DNA from: CALNYS01 sp942490855
Lineage (GTDB): Bacteria; Planctomycetota; Phycisphaerae; Phycisphaerales; UBA1924
Assembly: GCA_942490855.1 (NCBI GenBank)
Contig: CALNYS010000001.1
Coordinates: 248,001-312,000 of the forward strand
DNA: 64,000 nucleotides
Reading direction: 5' to 3'
Positions 54,601 to 62,649 of the stretch are shown in pieces. The translations under genes were made by a program, and so were the position numbers. How positions within the stretch are numbered: position 1 is the stretch's first letter; the number at the start of each line of letters is the position of its first letter. The notes below the pieces were generated by a model. It searched no databases, had not been told where the DNA came from, and worked only from the letters and a program-made list of their open reading frames with translations.

Positions 54601-55745
54601 TCGGTGACCTGCATGCTTTCGTTGACCGCGTAGCCAGCGCCCTCGATGATGTCGGTGGTGCCAGCGAAGTCAACGGTGCCGGGCAGGATCGACGCCCAGC
54701 CCATCTCGATGCCGTACCCGAACTCCTCGAACATGCGGGGAGCCATGGGGTCCATGGGGTCTTCGCCGACCTTGACGGGCATCTGCCAGTCGGGGTCGCC
54801 GTCCATGTTGGCGTCGGTGAGCGTCTCGGCGTCACGGACGAGGATCTGCATGCCGTTGATGGTCTGATCGATCATCAGGCCCAGGGTGAACCAGTCACCC
54901 TCGGAGATCCGCTTGGGGTTGAGCACGAACTCGCCGGAGTCCGGGTCGCCCTGGACGTTGGCGAGGATGACGGCGCCCTCAATCAGGTTGGGGTCGTCGT
55001 GCAGCTGGGCGAGCGGGAGGAAAAGACCACCGCTCTGGTAGCCGCCCATGAGAATGCCAGAGACGAAAAGGCCCTGGGTGTAGGAGATGGGACGGGCCCA
55101 CTGGAACGTTTCGTGGTTCGGCTTGTAGCAGTCGATTTCCACGAAGAGGGGCGCGCCGTCGGCGCCGACGTACAGGTTCGTGAAGAACTCGTACGTCTCG
55201 ATGCCAGCACCCTCGTCAACAGCGGCGTCGTTCACCGACGAGCGCTGCACGTTCATCATGCCGCCGCGGACGCCCATGGGGTCCGGGCCGCCGACGGGGC
55301 CGTTGTACTCGCCGTTGTTGGGGTCGCCGTCGACGTCGGTCATCGAGGCAGCCTGATCGACAACGCCACCGAAGACAGTCGACTGCCACGGGGAGTTATC
55401 GGGGTTGAGCTGACCGTTGAGGGAGAAGTTGCCCTCGTAGGTGGTCGGCTCAGTCAGGTCGACCTGATGGAGGTAGATGCCGGGCCCGTCCTGCGGAGGG
55501 GCGTTGTCGGCATCGAAGTTGTCCAGGGTGTCGCGGTAGATGTACGCGGCGCCACGGGCAGCGGTAATGAGGGAGCGCTTGGGGGCGTTGATATCGCCGA
55601 GCTCCGTACGCAGCTGGCGAGCCGCGGCGAGCTGGTCAGCCGGGATCTCCTTGCTGGTGTCGTACTTGGAATGCACAGGCGTCGCCGCCATAGCAGTCCC
55701 TGCCAGAGCCAGACCACAGGCTCCAACTAGCATCCTGATCTTCAT
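51612..55745 (-). CDS. Giant secreted surface protein with dockerin-like tail
   Basis: A 1377-residue exported, very acidic protein. The signal peptide MKIRMLVGACGLALAGTAMA is cleaved before ATPVHSKYD. The body lacks an enzyme motif; it has several similar beta-rich segments, such as LPFSDSLDTYEKG and IPYIDDFERWNEG beside VSVWIDDVELSGP and TWYVDNFSLVLN, which recall repeated LamG-like or jelly-roll modules. The C-terminus has the dockerin-like pair CPANLDGTGDEVGSGDLAVL and NLDGVGVVDSGDLAVLLAAW. Base composition is less GC-rich than its neighbours. GAGGAG lies eight bases before the ATG. With a good promoter, a long leader and a strong terminator it looks highly expressed, so an S-layer or other major surface role is a reasonable guess, not a proof. 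Confidence 0.8.
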   Translation of the reverse strand: MKIRMLVGACGLALAGTAMAATPVHSKYDTSKEIPADQLAAARQLRTELGDINAPKRSLITAARGAAYIYRDTLDNFDADNAPPQDGPGIYLHQVDLTEPTTYEGNFSLNGQLNPDNSPWQSTVFGGVVDQAASMTDVDGDPNNGEYNGPVGGPDPMGVRGGMMNVQRSSVNDAAVDEGAGIETYEFFTNLYVGADGAPLFVEIDCYKPNHETFQWARPISYTQGLFVSGILMGGYQSGGLFLPLAQLHDDPNLIEGAVILANVQGDPDSGEFVLNPKRISEGDWFTLGLMIDQTINGMQILVRDAETLTDANMDGDPDWQMPVKVGEDPMDPMAPRMFEEFGYGIEMGWASILPGTVDFAGTTDIIEGAGYAVNESMQVTDRFFGADGNDWASIFAGLSFDAMRLYHGSDPSTANVPGYTIQDWWWDDIRIRGVDFPQPDPIPTYRIPYIDDFERWNEGPLGLQGGRWVEASDARSQIVTNQNNTPDPGSGSGPTAEQSLSLQNLIQTDVFDNMMTTNLPTTPRVRGEVGDPAVVSTAMRFNSTLLSYGMDALQAGLAVSIAAGNQPDGEDIVESMARVFTSGTDVNLMGDGNMYVRSRKPLGTNIAGGEFDINTDLAPSPGPHVTPDQEATINTEYVNVLAAPSGMATFTLSENDWHVIRIEGEPRDDSPRGTASNGETEIVRIFVSADGAPFVELFPDGNSAENFTTNAIAPTDVRYSSSNGFLAGFVSVWIDDVELSGPTQTDTLVPLAAEFSDDPAWTLPFSDSLDTYEKGRPATPQGSADHRLGFMPIGDPDLAPVPNDYDEIEFIDGAGALTDGDPVRIYTIVSVDQGAPGFGMGDIVAVSDDLLREYNPDADIYGVIDDGNNDPTEWYILDSVGGSEIARGTWFLANATGEATFDSGTMTDMGARYSYRLNFRYTGSEREAEFVSAADEGIDTARGSRGDVAKLTNKANIRDYSPNSTFRGNLVGMFNGFFPVAQTAAATDTAVLSFDFYVAQSSFATGMIATFPGGTADGGAITSLGFGGMGFQSGNAAGGPPPFLATGNFSTFVPNPMPAPGEPENLWADTGVAVPTNQWFTVSMTVNGDSEYSIAVDGNEIASGVAIDASDPLANTNSLDTVAFARNQFGENDGEPTEGIIQWTARDFDAPAPAGGGVGTYHFFQIVNDVLVEPGQMAPLIWPVDGSTGTPATDMMGMPATRSIQATDIVALPNVNPDTMAPFPAPLSNDRYQVVEDTARGSVLIANGEWEPRGLPGADGAGSNQAPAGGIVNGATPPYNATAPFRNILIADYFDVEATSVLPSDTWYVDNFSLVLNAMAPCPANLDGTGDEVGSGDLAVLLAAWGTTNPAANLDGVGVVDSGDLAVLLAAWGPCP

Positions 55746-55800
55746 GAGAGAATCTCCTCACCTAGGACGTGCGGAATGCACGCCAGGACCGAACAAAGGC

Positions 55801-55818
55801 AGGCGGCTACAGCCGCCT
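55801..55818. promoter_or_regulatory. Inverted repeat in the leader of the giant surface protein
   Basis: AGGCGGCT, two bases, AGCCGCCT: a perfect eight-base dyad about 40 bases before the ribosome site of the gene at 51612-55745. It could form a leader hairpin affecting stability or translation, or bind a regulator. Confidence 0.4.
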
Positions 55819-56151
55819 GAAAACGCCAACCCAGCGAATTCATCGCCGGGTGGAACACATCTGAGTGATTCGCGTCTGAACGCATCCGCATCCCGAGTCG
55901 GTGATCACCATCGCCCGTTTGTGGGCGTTCGTGCATTGCTTCGCCCGATGGTACGGGACGGAACAGGCAGATCTGGCGCTTCACCGACTTCAACGCGTCG
56001 TGCGCTCCTTTCGTAGCCGTCACACCGGTCAGAACGATCATTCAGTTCCGCTAAACACCAGGACGAACCGGCGTAGGGACTCTGCAGCAGTGATCGCCGG
56101 GCGTACGGCTCTACATCCACGGGGCGCATGGTGAGCCCCGATTCATCATTC

Positions 56152-56180
56152 ACTATGACCGCATACCGTGGGCCTTGCAA
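56152..56180 (-). promoter_or_regulatory. Candidate promoter of the giant surface protein
   Basis: On the minus strand TTGCAA (56175-56180) and CATAGT (56152-56157) are 17 bases apart. Upstream lies an A/T-rich stretch containing ACATTTTATTGG and a run of six A that could act as an UP element. Transcription would start near 56145. Confidence 0.45.
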
Positions 56181-56291
56181 GCTGAAAGTGCGCAATTTTG
56201 TCGCGTCCTCCGCGGTTCTCATGCGCATAAAAAACATTTTATTGGACCCATAGCGTTTGCTAACAGCGATTTTATGGGCCTGAGGCCGGAT

Positions 56292-58259
56292 TTATCCGGG
56301 ACCTTCATCGTCCGCGGCGGGGGGCGAAAGAGACGCCTGTTCCGGGGGCGGCGTGCGTGTCTCGGCGCGCTCCAGCACCAGCAGAAGAGCCTCTTCCGCC
56401 TTCAGGTCCGTCTGGATATGGGCCCGCATCCCGGCCTGCCTCGCCAGCGCCAGCGTCGCCTGCGGGGAGGCCTCCGTCAGGCGGTCGAAGGCGGCCGTCC
56501 AGAGCCCCGGCGAGCAGGTCGTCGGGTCCGGCGGGGGGGCGCCCGTCTCGTGCAAACGCTGGAGGGCGAGGGAAGCGAGCTCGGCGCCGTAGAGGGCCTG
56601 CTCGCTCGGGTCGAGCATACCGATCGCTTCGAGGGCCTCGCCCGGGGTGCCGGCGAGCGAGAGCGACTCGGCGTACAGGAGCACGAGGGCGCGCCGGGTC
56701 TCGGGGGCCAGCTCGAGCCCGTCGCCCAGAAGGCGGTCGCGGAGCATCGCGGCGCGCATCGCGGGGGAGCTGGTTTCACGCGCGGCGGGGAGGAGGCCGT
56801 TCTGGGGGAGCCCCGTCCAGATGCGGGCGAGCGCGGCGCGCTGCGCCTCGTGCTCGAGCCCGCCGAGTCGCAGCACGAAGCGGTACGCGGCGAGGTCGGC
56901 GGCGTGGCGCGAGAGGAGCTCGGCGAGCGCCGGGCGGAGATCGGGGTGGGACTCAGCGACGTTCGCGAGACGGGCGTACCCGCCGGGCATCTTCGCGAGC
57001 GCGCGCACGCAGGCGCCGGCGAGCGAAGCGGGCGCGTCGGGGAGGAGCGACGCGATGAGGTCCACCTCGTTGTCGCTGCCCACGGCCGCGAGCAGGTCCA
57101 CGAGCGCGGGCGTCGGCGCATCGGACACGCGGGCGACTGTCGAGGCGCGCACGCGGTCGGTGAACCCGTCGCCGGGGCTGCGCCCGCTCGCGAAGGTGCG
57201 CACGAGCAGACGGGCGGCGGCGTCGCACGCGGCGCCGGAGGTTTCGAGCCACGGCGCGCAGCGCTCGGCGACGGTCTCGTCCGGCGCGCCCGCGGCGAGG
57301 AGGTCCATGATCGCCGCGGCGGTCTCGTTGTCCTTCTCGCGGCGCAGCGCGGCGAGCGCGGCGTCGCGAGAAACGCCCGGCGCAAAGCGAGCGAGCGAGC
57401 GCGCGGCGAGACGGCGGGCGCGCGGGTCGTGGTCGGCGAGGGCCTCGGCCGTCGCGCCCGCGAGGGACGCGTCCACCGGGCGCCCGTTGAGCAGCGAACG
57501 CTCGATGAGTTCCAGCCCGAGCAGGCGCATCGAGCGTCCGGGCAGGGCGAGGATTTCCCCGAGCAAAGCAGTGCGTGCCTCGGGGGGCAGCTCGGAATAC
57601 AGGCGGCGGTAGAGGCTCTCGGTGCGCGCCGCGTAGACGTTGCGGTCGTCCGCGGCGGCGAGCCATCGCTCCCGGTAGGTCGTGGCGAGGGCGGTCTGCC
57701 ACTCGGCCTCGGGGAGCCATTCCGTCTGGCCCCACCACTCCAGCCACGCGGCGGGCTCCGCTGGGTCGCAGTTGACGCCCGTGAGCTTCTCGAGCGAGGC
57801 GGCGGTCTGTGCGCGCAGCGCCGGGCGTTCGGCGCTCGCGTTCATGAGGGTGACGAGCGCTCGGAGCGCGTCGCGCCCGCCCGCGGCTTCGAGGGCTCTG
57901 GCGCAGACCGTGGCGTGGGCGTCGTCGGCGTCGGTGGCGACACTGGCGAGGAGGTTCATCAGCTCGGCCGAGGGCGCCGCGGAGATGGCGTCGGCCGCGG
58001 CCGTCGCGGCGTCGTCGCCCCCCTCGCCCGCGAGGGCCGAGCGGAGCGGGGCGAGTCGCTTGGCGCTGACGAGCTCGTTCGCCGAGGCGCGACGCGCGTC
58101 GGGCGTCGCGCCGCTGGCAAGGAGCGCGGGCACGAGCTGGATGACCGGCTCGGCCGGCGGCGGCGTGGCGGGGTCGGGGTCGGATTGCGCGAAGAGGGGG
58201 GCCGCGGCCGCCGCGGCGGCGAGGAGGAAGGCCCGGGCTCGTGCGCGCGTGTGGTTCAT
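56292..58259 (-). CDS. Secreted HEAT-like repeat protein
   Basis: An exported alpha-solenoid of 655 residues. The signal peptide is RAFLLAAAAAAAPLFAQ, followed by a short Pro/Asp-rich linker. The rest is Ala- and Leu-rich helices with HEAT-like spacing, for example DHDPRARRLAARSLARFAPG, SRDAALAALRREKDNETAAA and SDAPTPALVDLLAAVGSDNE. No enzyme motif is seen. The ATG at 58259 overlaps the ccsA stop as ATGA, so it is translated with the cytochrome c maturation genes. It may scaffold or support an envelope complex, but that is only inferred from position. It differs from the HEAT-like protein at 19651, which has no signal peptide. Confidence 0.75.
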   Translation of the reverse strand: MNHTRARARAFLLAAAAAAAPLFAQSDPDPATPPPAEPVIQLVPALLASGATPDARRASANELVSAKRLAPLRSALAGEGGDDAATAAADAISAAPSAELMNLLASVATDADDAHATVCARALEAAGGRDALRALVTLMNASAERPALRAQTAASLEKLTGVNCDPAEPAAWLEWWGQTEWLPEAEWQTALATTYRERWLAAADDRNVYAARTESLYRRLYSELPPEARTALLGEILALPGRSMRLLGLELIERSLLNGRPVDASLAGATAEALADHDPRARRLAARSLARFAPGVSRDAALAALRREKDNETAAAIMDLLAAGAPDETVAERCAPWLETSGAACDAAARLLVRTFASGRSPGDGFTDRVRASTVARVSDAPTPALVDLLAAVGSDNEVDLIASLLPDAPASLAGACVRALAKMPGGYARLANVAESHPDLRPALAELLSRHAADLAAYRFVLRLGGLEHEAQRAALARIWTGLPQNGLLPAARETSSPAMRAAMLRDRLLGDGLELAPETRRALVLLYAESLSLAGTPGEALEAIGMLDPSEQALYGAELASLALQRLHETGAPPPDPTTCSPGLWTAAFDRLTEASPQATLALARQAGMRAHIQTDLKAEEALLLVLERAETRTPPPEQASLSPPAADDEGPG

Positions 58260-60013
58260 GCGTAGCTGTGGAGCCCCGAGATCACGAAGTTGATGACGAT
58301 CCAGTTGAAGACCATCGCCCCGCAGCCGGCGATCGCGAGGAGGGCGGTCCAGAGGCCTTTATCGGATGTTTTCAATCTGACGTGCACAAGGATGACGAAC
58401 ACGATGAACGTGTTGAGCGCAAAGACCTCTTTCGGGTCCCAGCCCCAGGGGCGACCCCAGGAGTGGTCGGCCCAGATCGCGCCCATGATGATGCCCGCCC
58501 AGAGCAACACGAACGCGAGCTCCATGAGGATCATCGTCGCGCCGTCGAGGACAGCCGTGGCGCTGGGCTTGCGCTGGGCGAGGTCGTTCATGGACGCGGC
58601 GCCCATGCCGACGAGCGTGCCGGCGCCGCCGCCCTTGGCGTAGTCGGCCTTGGCGCCGAGCAGGCGGAGCGCGACGTAGCCGATCGAGGTCGCGGCGGCC
58701 ATGGCGATCAGGATGTAGCTGAAGATGATCACGTTGGTGTGGATGTAGAGCCAGACGTCGTGCAGGATGGGCATGCGGTTGGAGAGCTCGGGCGTGAGGC
58801 TCACCGGCATGAAATGAGCGCACATCAGTGCGATCGCCCCTGATACGGACGCGGCGAGCGCGAAGAGGTTCCGCATCGGTGTTTTGCGGGCGAGGAGCTC
58901 GATCACGATCGCGCCGACGGCGCCCATCCACGCGGCCGTCGTGACGGCCTCGAACATGTTCGAGTTGGGCCAGTGCCCCGAGACGTACCAGCGCAGCATC
59001 ACCGCCAGCGTGTGCAGCGCGGTCGCGGCGAGGAAGACGCCCAGGCCGAGCCCGCGGGCGGCGGGCCACTTGTAGACGACGGCCATCAGCAGCAGCGCGA
59101 TCGCGAGCATGTAGACGACCCATACCCACGTGAGGTGGCCCTGCGCGAAGTACCACGATTCCCACCCGAGCTTGGCGCGGGCGGGGTAGAGGTCGGGGGC
59201 GACGGCGGGGAGCGCGGCCGCGAGATCGGCGAGCGCGGCGCTGGCGGTCGCGGCGTGGCGCGCGGGGTCCTCGCCGGGGACGGCGTGCATCGCCCACGCG
59301 TTGGTGAGCGTGGCCCACGCGGTCTTGAGGCGCAGTGCCTGCTCGTGGGGGAGCCCGGCGATCGTGCCGCTTTCGGTTTCCCCGTGCGCGAAGAGCTCGA
59401 GCATGGTGTGCCAGGAGCGGCTCGGCATCGCCCTGGGGCGGGGGAATGATGCGCGTGTCTGCTCGAGCTGAGGACGTTGCTGCGCTCACGGAGAAGAGCG
59501 AGCGCGGTCTCGAGCGGGTCCACGTGCTTGGCGGTGCTGACGGGTGTTCGAGGAAAGGCGTTCGAGAAGCTCGCGGACGTTGGGGTCGCTGAGGATGACC
59601 TCGCGGGAGATGAACCCCGAGTCGAGGAACTCGGCGAGGCGTTCTTCGGGGAAGTCGGCGCGGGTGGCGAGCGCGCGGGCGAGGCTTTGGCGCAGGAGCT
59701 TCTTGCGGACGTAGACGCTGTCGGTCCCGCGGTAGGCGTTGGGGCGGAGCGCCATGTCCAGCAGCGTGAACGAGTGCGGGCGGCCCGAGAGGCCGCGGGC
59801 GCCGGTGACGCGCTTCATGAGCTTGTAGGCGAAAGAATCGAAGGACGTCAGGCGCCCCTCGAAGTAGACGGCCACGACCGAGAGCGGGCGGAGGTCCAGC
59901 TGCTGCGCGAACGCTGATGACGTCGGTGGCAGCGTTTCGGCGACGCGCCGGGCGAGTGCGAGCGAGGGCGCGACGACGAAGGTGCGATCGTCAGGACGAG
60001 GGCGGGGGAGCAC
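58256..60013 (-). CDS. ccsA: Cytochrome c biogenesis protein CcsA, fused type (interrupted by apparent frameshifts)
   Basis: Heme-handling subunit of the System II cytochrome c maturation complex. The C-terminal 390 residues (intact from 59428) hold about eight helices, NSNMFEAVTTAAWMG, and the WWD-like motif WGRPWGWDPKEVFALN. The N-terminal part from a GTG at 60013 (VVAVYFEGRLTSFDSFAYKL ... VRELLERLSSNT) matches the extra region of Planctomycete CcsA proteins. Between about 59530 and 59430 the protein-like sequence moves through three frames: first to ETALALLRERSNVLSS, then to ADTRIIPPPQGD, then to SRSWHTMLELFAHG. Three one-base shifts of the same sense return to the original frame, which otherwise meets a TGA at 59486-59488. 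It is 6 bases after resB and overlaps the HEAT-like gene. Confidence 0.85.
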
Positions 60014-60019
60014 GGTTGA

Positions 60020-62346
60020 TCAGGCGCAGTTCCTGTCGGCAGCGGGGTCGCGCCGTGTCGTGGTGACCACTCCGCACAGGGGTTCGTCGGGTTCGGCGCG
60101 CGTCGCGGCCGCGGCGCGGCGAGGCTGCGCGCTGCACGCCGGCGCTGGATGGCGGGCTTGATGTAGAACACGTAGATCATCCCGGCGACCGAGAGGCAGG
60201 AGCTCGCGAGCATCGCGGTGACGCCGCTGCGGCTGCCGACGCCGAGCCCGGTGAAGGCGAAGCCCCCGCCGGCTTCGGATGGCGGGTCCCAGCGCGCCTG
60301 GAAGAAGGACAGCCCGGCGAAGGAGGCGGGGTGGTTGGTCCGGATCTCGACGATGTCGCTGGGGCCTTCTTCGGTCTGGAAGCGGACGTGGGAGATCCAG
60401 TCGCGGATGGTGGGGGTGGCGCCGGTGAAGCCGCCGACGTGGGACTTGAGGATGAAATCGTCGAGTGCGACGGGGGCGGGCAGGGCGCGGCGTTCGCGGG
60501 CGAAGAGCACCTCGATGTCGCGCCCGTCGGGGAGGGTGAAGACCTCGGGCTCGTAGCGGAGTCGCCCCTCGTAGCGGTACTCGGGCCCGTCGAAGACGTA
60601 CTCGTGGAAGGGGAGCCAGCGGCGCTCGCCGGCGATCTCGACCTGCGCCATCGAGTAGTAGTCGCCCGCGCCGCGGTCGCGTTGGCGGCGCGGGACGATC
60701 GCGGGGCGCGTCTGGGCCTCGGCGCTGGCGAAGAGCTCGAGGAGCTCGGCGGACCCGCCCGCGGGGAGCGCGACCGTTTCGCCCTTGGCGAGCGGGACGA
60801 TCGCGGGGGCGTTGCCCGTGGACGCGAAGAGGAGCGCGGCGTCGCGCGCGTGGTCGGGGCCGACGACGAGGGTGATGCTCGCGGGCGTCTGCCCCGGCGC
60901 GTAGGCGATCGAGAGGCGCGCGTCGAGCGGGCGGACGCCGGCGCCGTTCTCTTCTGTGTCCACGTCCTGGGCGACGGAGGCGTCGTCGCTGACGATGCGC
61001 ACGAACCGCTCGCCCTCGGGGGATTCGATCTCGAGGATGGCGCTCGAGAGTTCCGTCCCGTCGGGCATGCGCAGCCCGTCGGCGACGAGGCGCACGCGGT
61101 ACGAGAAGCCGGTGTCGGCGAGCGGCGTGAGAGGCAGGGCCGGGTTGTCGGCGAGGGTCTCCCGGACGACCTCGTCGTGGACCGTGTCGCCCACGCTGAC
61201 GCGGACGGCTGGGCGGGCGCTCTCGAGGAGGTCCTGTGTCTCGTCGTCGCTCTCGACGGCGACGATCGCGAGGGCGCCCCCGGAGGTGCGCTCGAAGGGG
61301 TCGATGCCCACGGCGAGCTGGATCGCGCGTGGGGAGCCGCCGGGGCCGCTGATCGCGAGGATCGCGGCGGGCGAGCCGGGGGTGGAGGACTGCACCACGC
61401 GGCGCTGGGCCGAGGCGTAGCGCACGAAGCCGGTGATGCGCGCGGGGGCGGGGAACCCCTTGATTTCTCGGTCGAGCGGGGCGGCGTTGGGGATCGGGTC
61501 GCCGGGGGCGAGCCAGAGGTCGCGCCCGGGGTCGCCCGCGTAATCGTTGAAGCGGGGGAGACCGGAGATGGGGATCTGGGTCCAGTCGTCGGCGCCGACC
61601 TCGCGGACGTAGATCGCGCGGGTCTGGGCGAGGTGGAACCAGTTCTGGGCGGCCGGGGCGAGGCTCATCGCGAGGGGGGCGTCGACGAGTTTCTCGCCGG
61701 TGTTCTTCACGGCGCGTCCGCGCCCGGGGAGGATGTCTTCGGTGTACTGCGGGTAGCCGGCGAGGAGCTGGCGGATGAAGGGCTCGCCCCCGTTGACGCC
61801 AGCGGGCGGGGTGACCATGACCGAGACGCTGAAGGCTTCTTCGCCTTCGTGCTCGCCGGTGAGGATGGGCCAGGCGGGGTCGAGGTTGGCGACGGTAAAG
61901 GAGTAGCCCCCGGCGTCGGCGTGGGCGCCCGGGAGAGCGGGGAAGCGCGCGACGTCGCCCGCGGGGGTGCGGACCTCGACGAGGCGGCGGATGACGGCGG
62001 CGTCGCCCTCGACCTTGTTGGCGAAGTACCACCAGGAGGTGAGGACGAGGAGGACGATCCCGGAGTGGATCATCCAGACGCCGAGCTTGATGAGGTTGAA
62101 GGGGATCCTGCGGAGGGTGACGACGGTGAGGTTGGCGCACAGGAGGGCGCCGAGGAGTGCGAACGGCCACCAGTTGAACCACTCGAACTCGGTCATCTCA
62201 AAGAGTCTGGACTCGCGGACCATGGGGAGGGCGCTGCCGACCGAGAGGTACACGAGGAGCAGGGTGAGGAGGGTGACGCCGAACCACACGCTTTCGAGCG
62301 GGCGGAGCGGCAGCGGTAGCGGCGTTCTCGTGGCGGCGTTGGCCAT
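60020..62346 (-). CDS. ResB-like cytochrome c biogenesis protein (possible 3' frameshift)
   Basis: Partner of CcsA in System II. N-terminal helices are VWFGVTLLTLLLVYLSVGSA, WPFALLGALLCANLTVVTL and LGVWMIHSGIVLLVLTSWWY; a periplasmic domain of about 550 residues follows, and a last helix is VTAMLASSCLSVAGMIYVFY. The ATG is at 62346. In the initial frame the protein continues to 59848 with a proline/arginine-rich end that overlaps ccsA by 166 bases. In another frame the end reads TRAEPDEPLCGVVTTTRRDP and stops at 60020, six bases before the ccsA GTG. The second reading fits operon spacing, so I place the end at 60020 and infer a small indel near 60110-60120. Certainty about that end is moderate. 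Confidence 0.82.
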
Positions 62347-62520
62347 GGGGAGGCGTGTTCCTGATCGTCCTCCCGTCGGCGGGAGGGTTGCTCGTGGCGC
62401 GGGGGGAGGGGGATTCCGTGACTATAGATCGTGCGCGCGAAGAAAGTTGGGACGGTCGGGAAGAGTTCGCAGCGTGATGGCGGAGCGTTTCGGGGGTACA
62501 CTTCTCCTCTTCCGATCGTC

Positions 62521-62593
62521 GGGGGTGTAGCTCAGTCGGTAGAGCATCGGCCTTTTAAGCCGCTGGTCGTGGGTTCGAGTCCCACCGCCCTCA
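62521..62593 (+). tRNA. tRNA-Lys (anticodon TTT)
   Basis: A complete cloverleaf of 73 bases: acceptor GGGGGTG pairing with CGCCCTC (one G-U on each side of the stem), D-arm GCTCAGTCGGTAGAGC, anticodon loop CTTTTAA with anticodon TTT, and T-arm GTGGGTTCGAGTCCCAC. The discriminator is A, and no CCA is encoded. It stands alone in the resB/SNF2 intergenic region. Confidence 0.95.
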
Positions 62594-62649
62594 TTGGCGC
62601 CTGGTTTCGCCGGGCATGCAGGGAAGAGACAGGGGAGAAGCGTCAGCAC

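Larger units (their letters stand above)
55746..56291. promoter_or_regulatory. 546-base control region and leader of the giant surface protein
   Basis: No gene is supported here; a 110-residue frame at 55905-56237 lacks protein-like composition. The region is distinctly AT-richer than its surroundings. It contains a promoter candidate (56152-56180), an A/T tract just upstream of it (about 56226-56252) and an inverted repeat (55801-55818) inside what would be a leader of roughly 400 bases. The 5' part also has to receive the end of the HEAT-like gene at 56292. Confidence 0.55.

Noticed and set aside
52257..55730. 1157-residue open frame opposite the giant surface protein
   Set aside because: It is a GC-driven antisense shadow rich in Val, Gly, Asp and His; the minus-strand gene has signal peptide, ribosome site and dockerin tail.
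55905..56237. 110-residue open frame in the leader region of the giant protein
   Set aside because: No ribosome site and no protein-like composition; it covers the promoter candidate.
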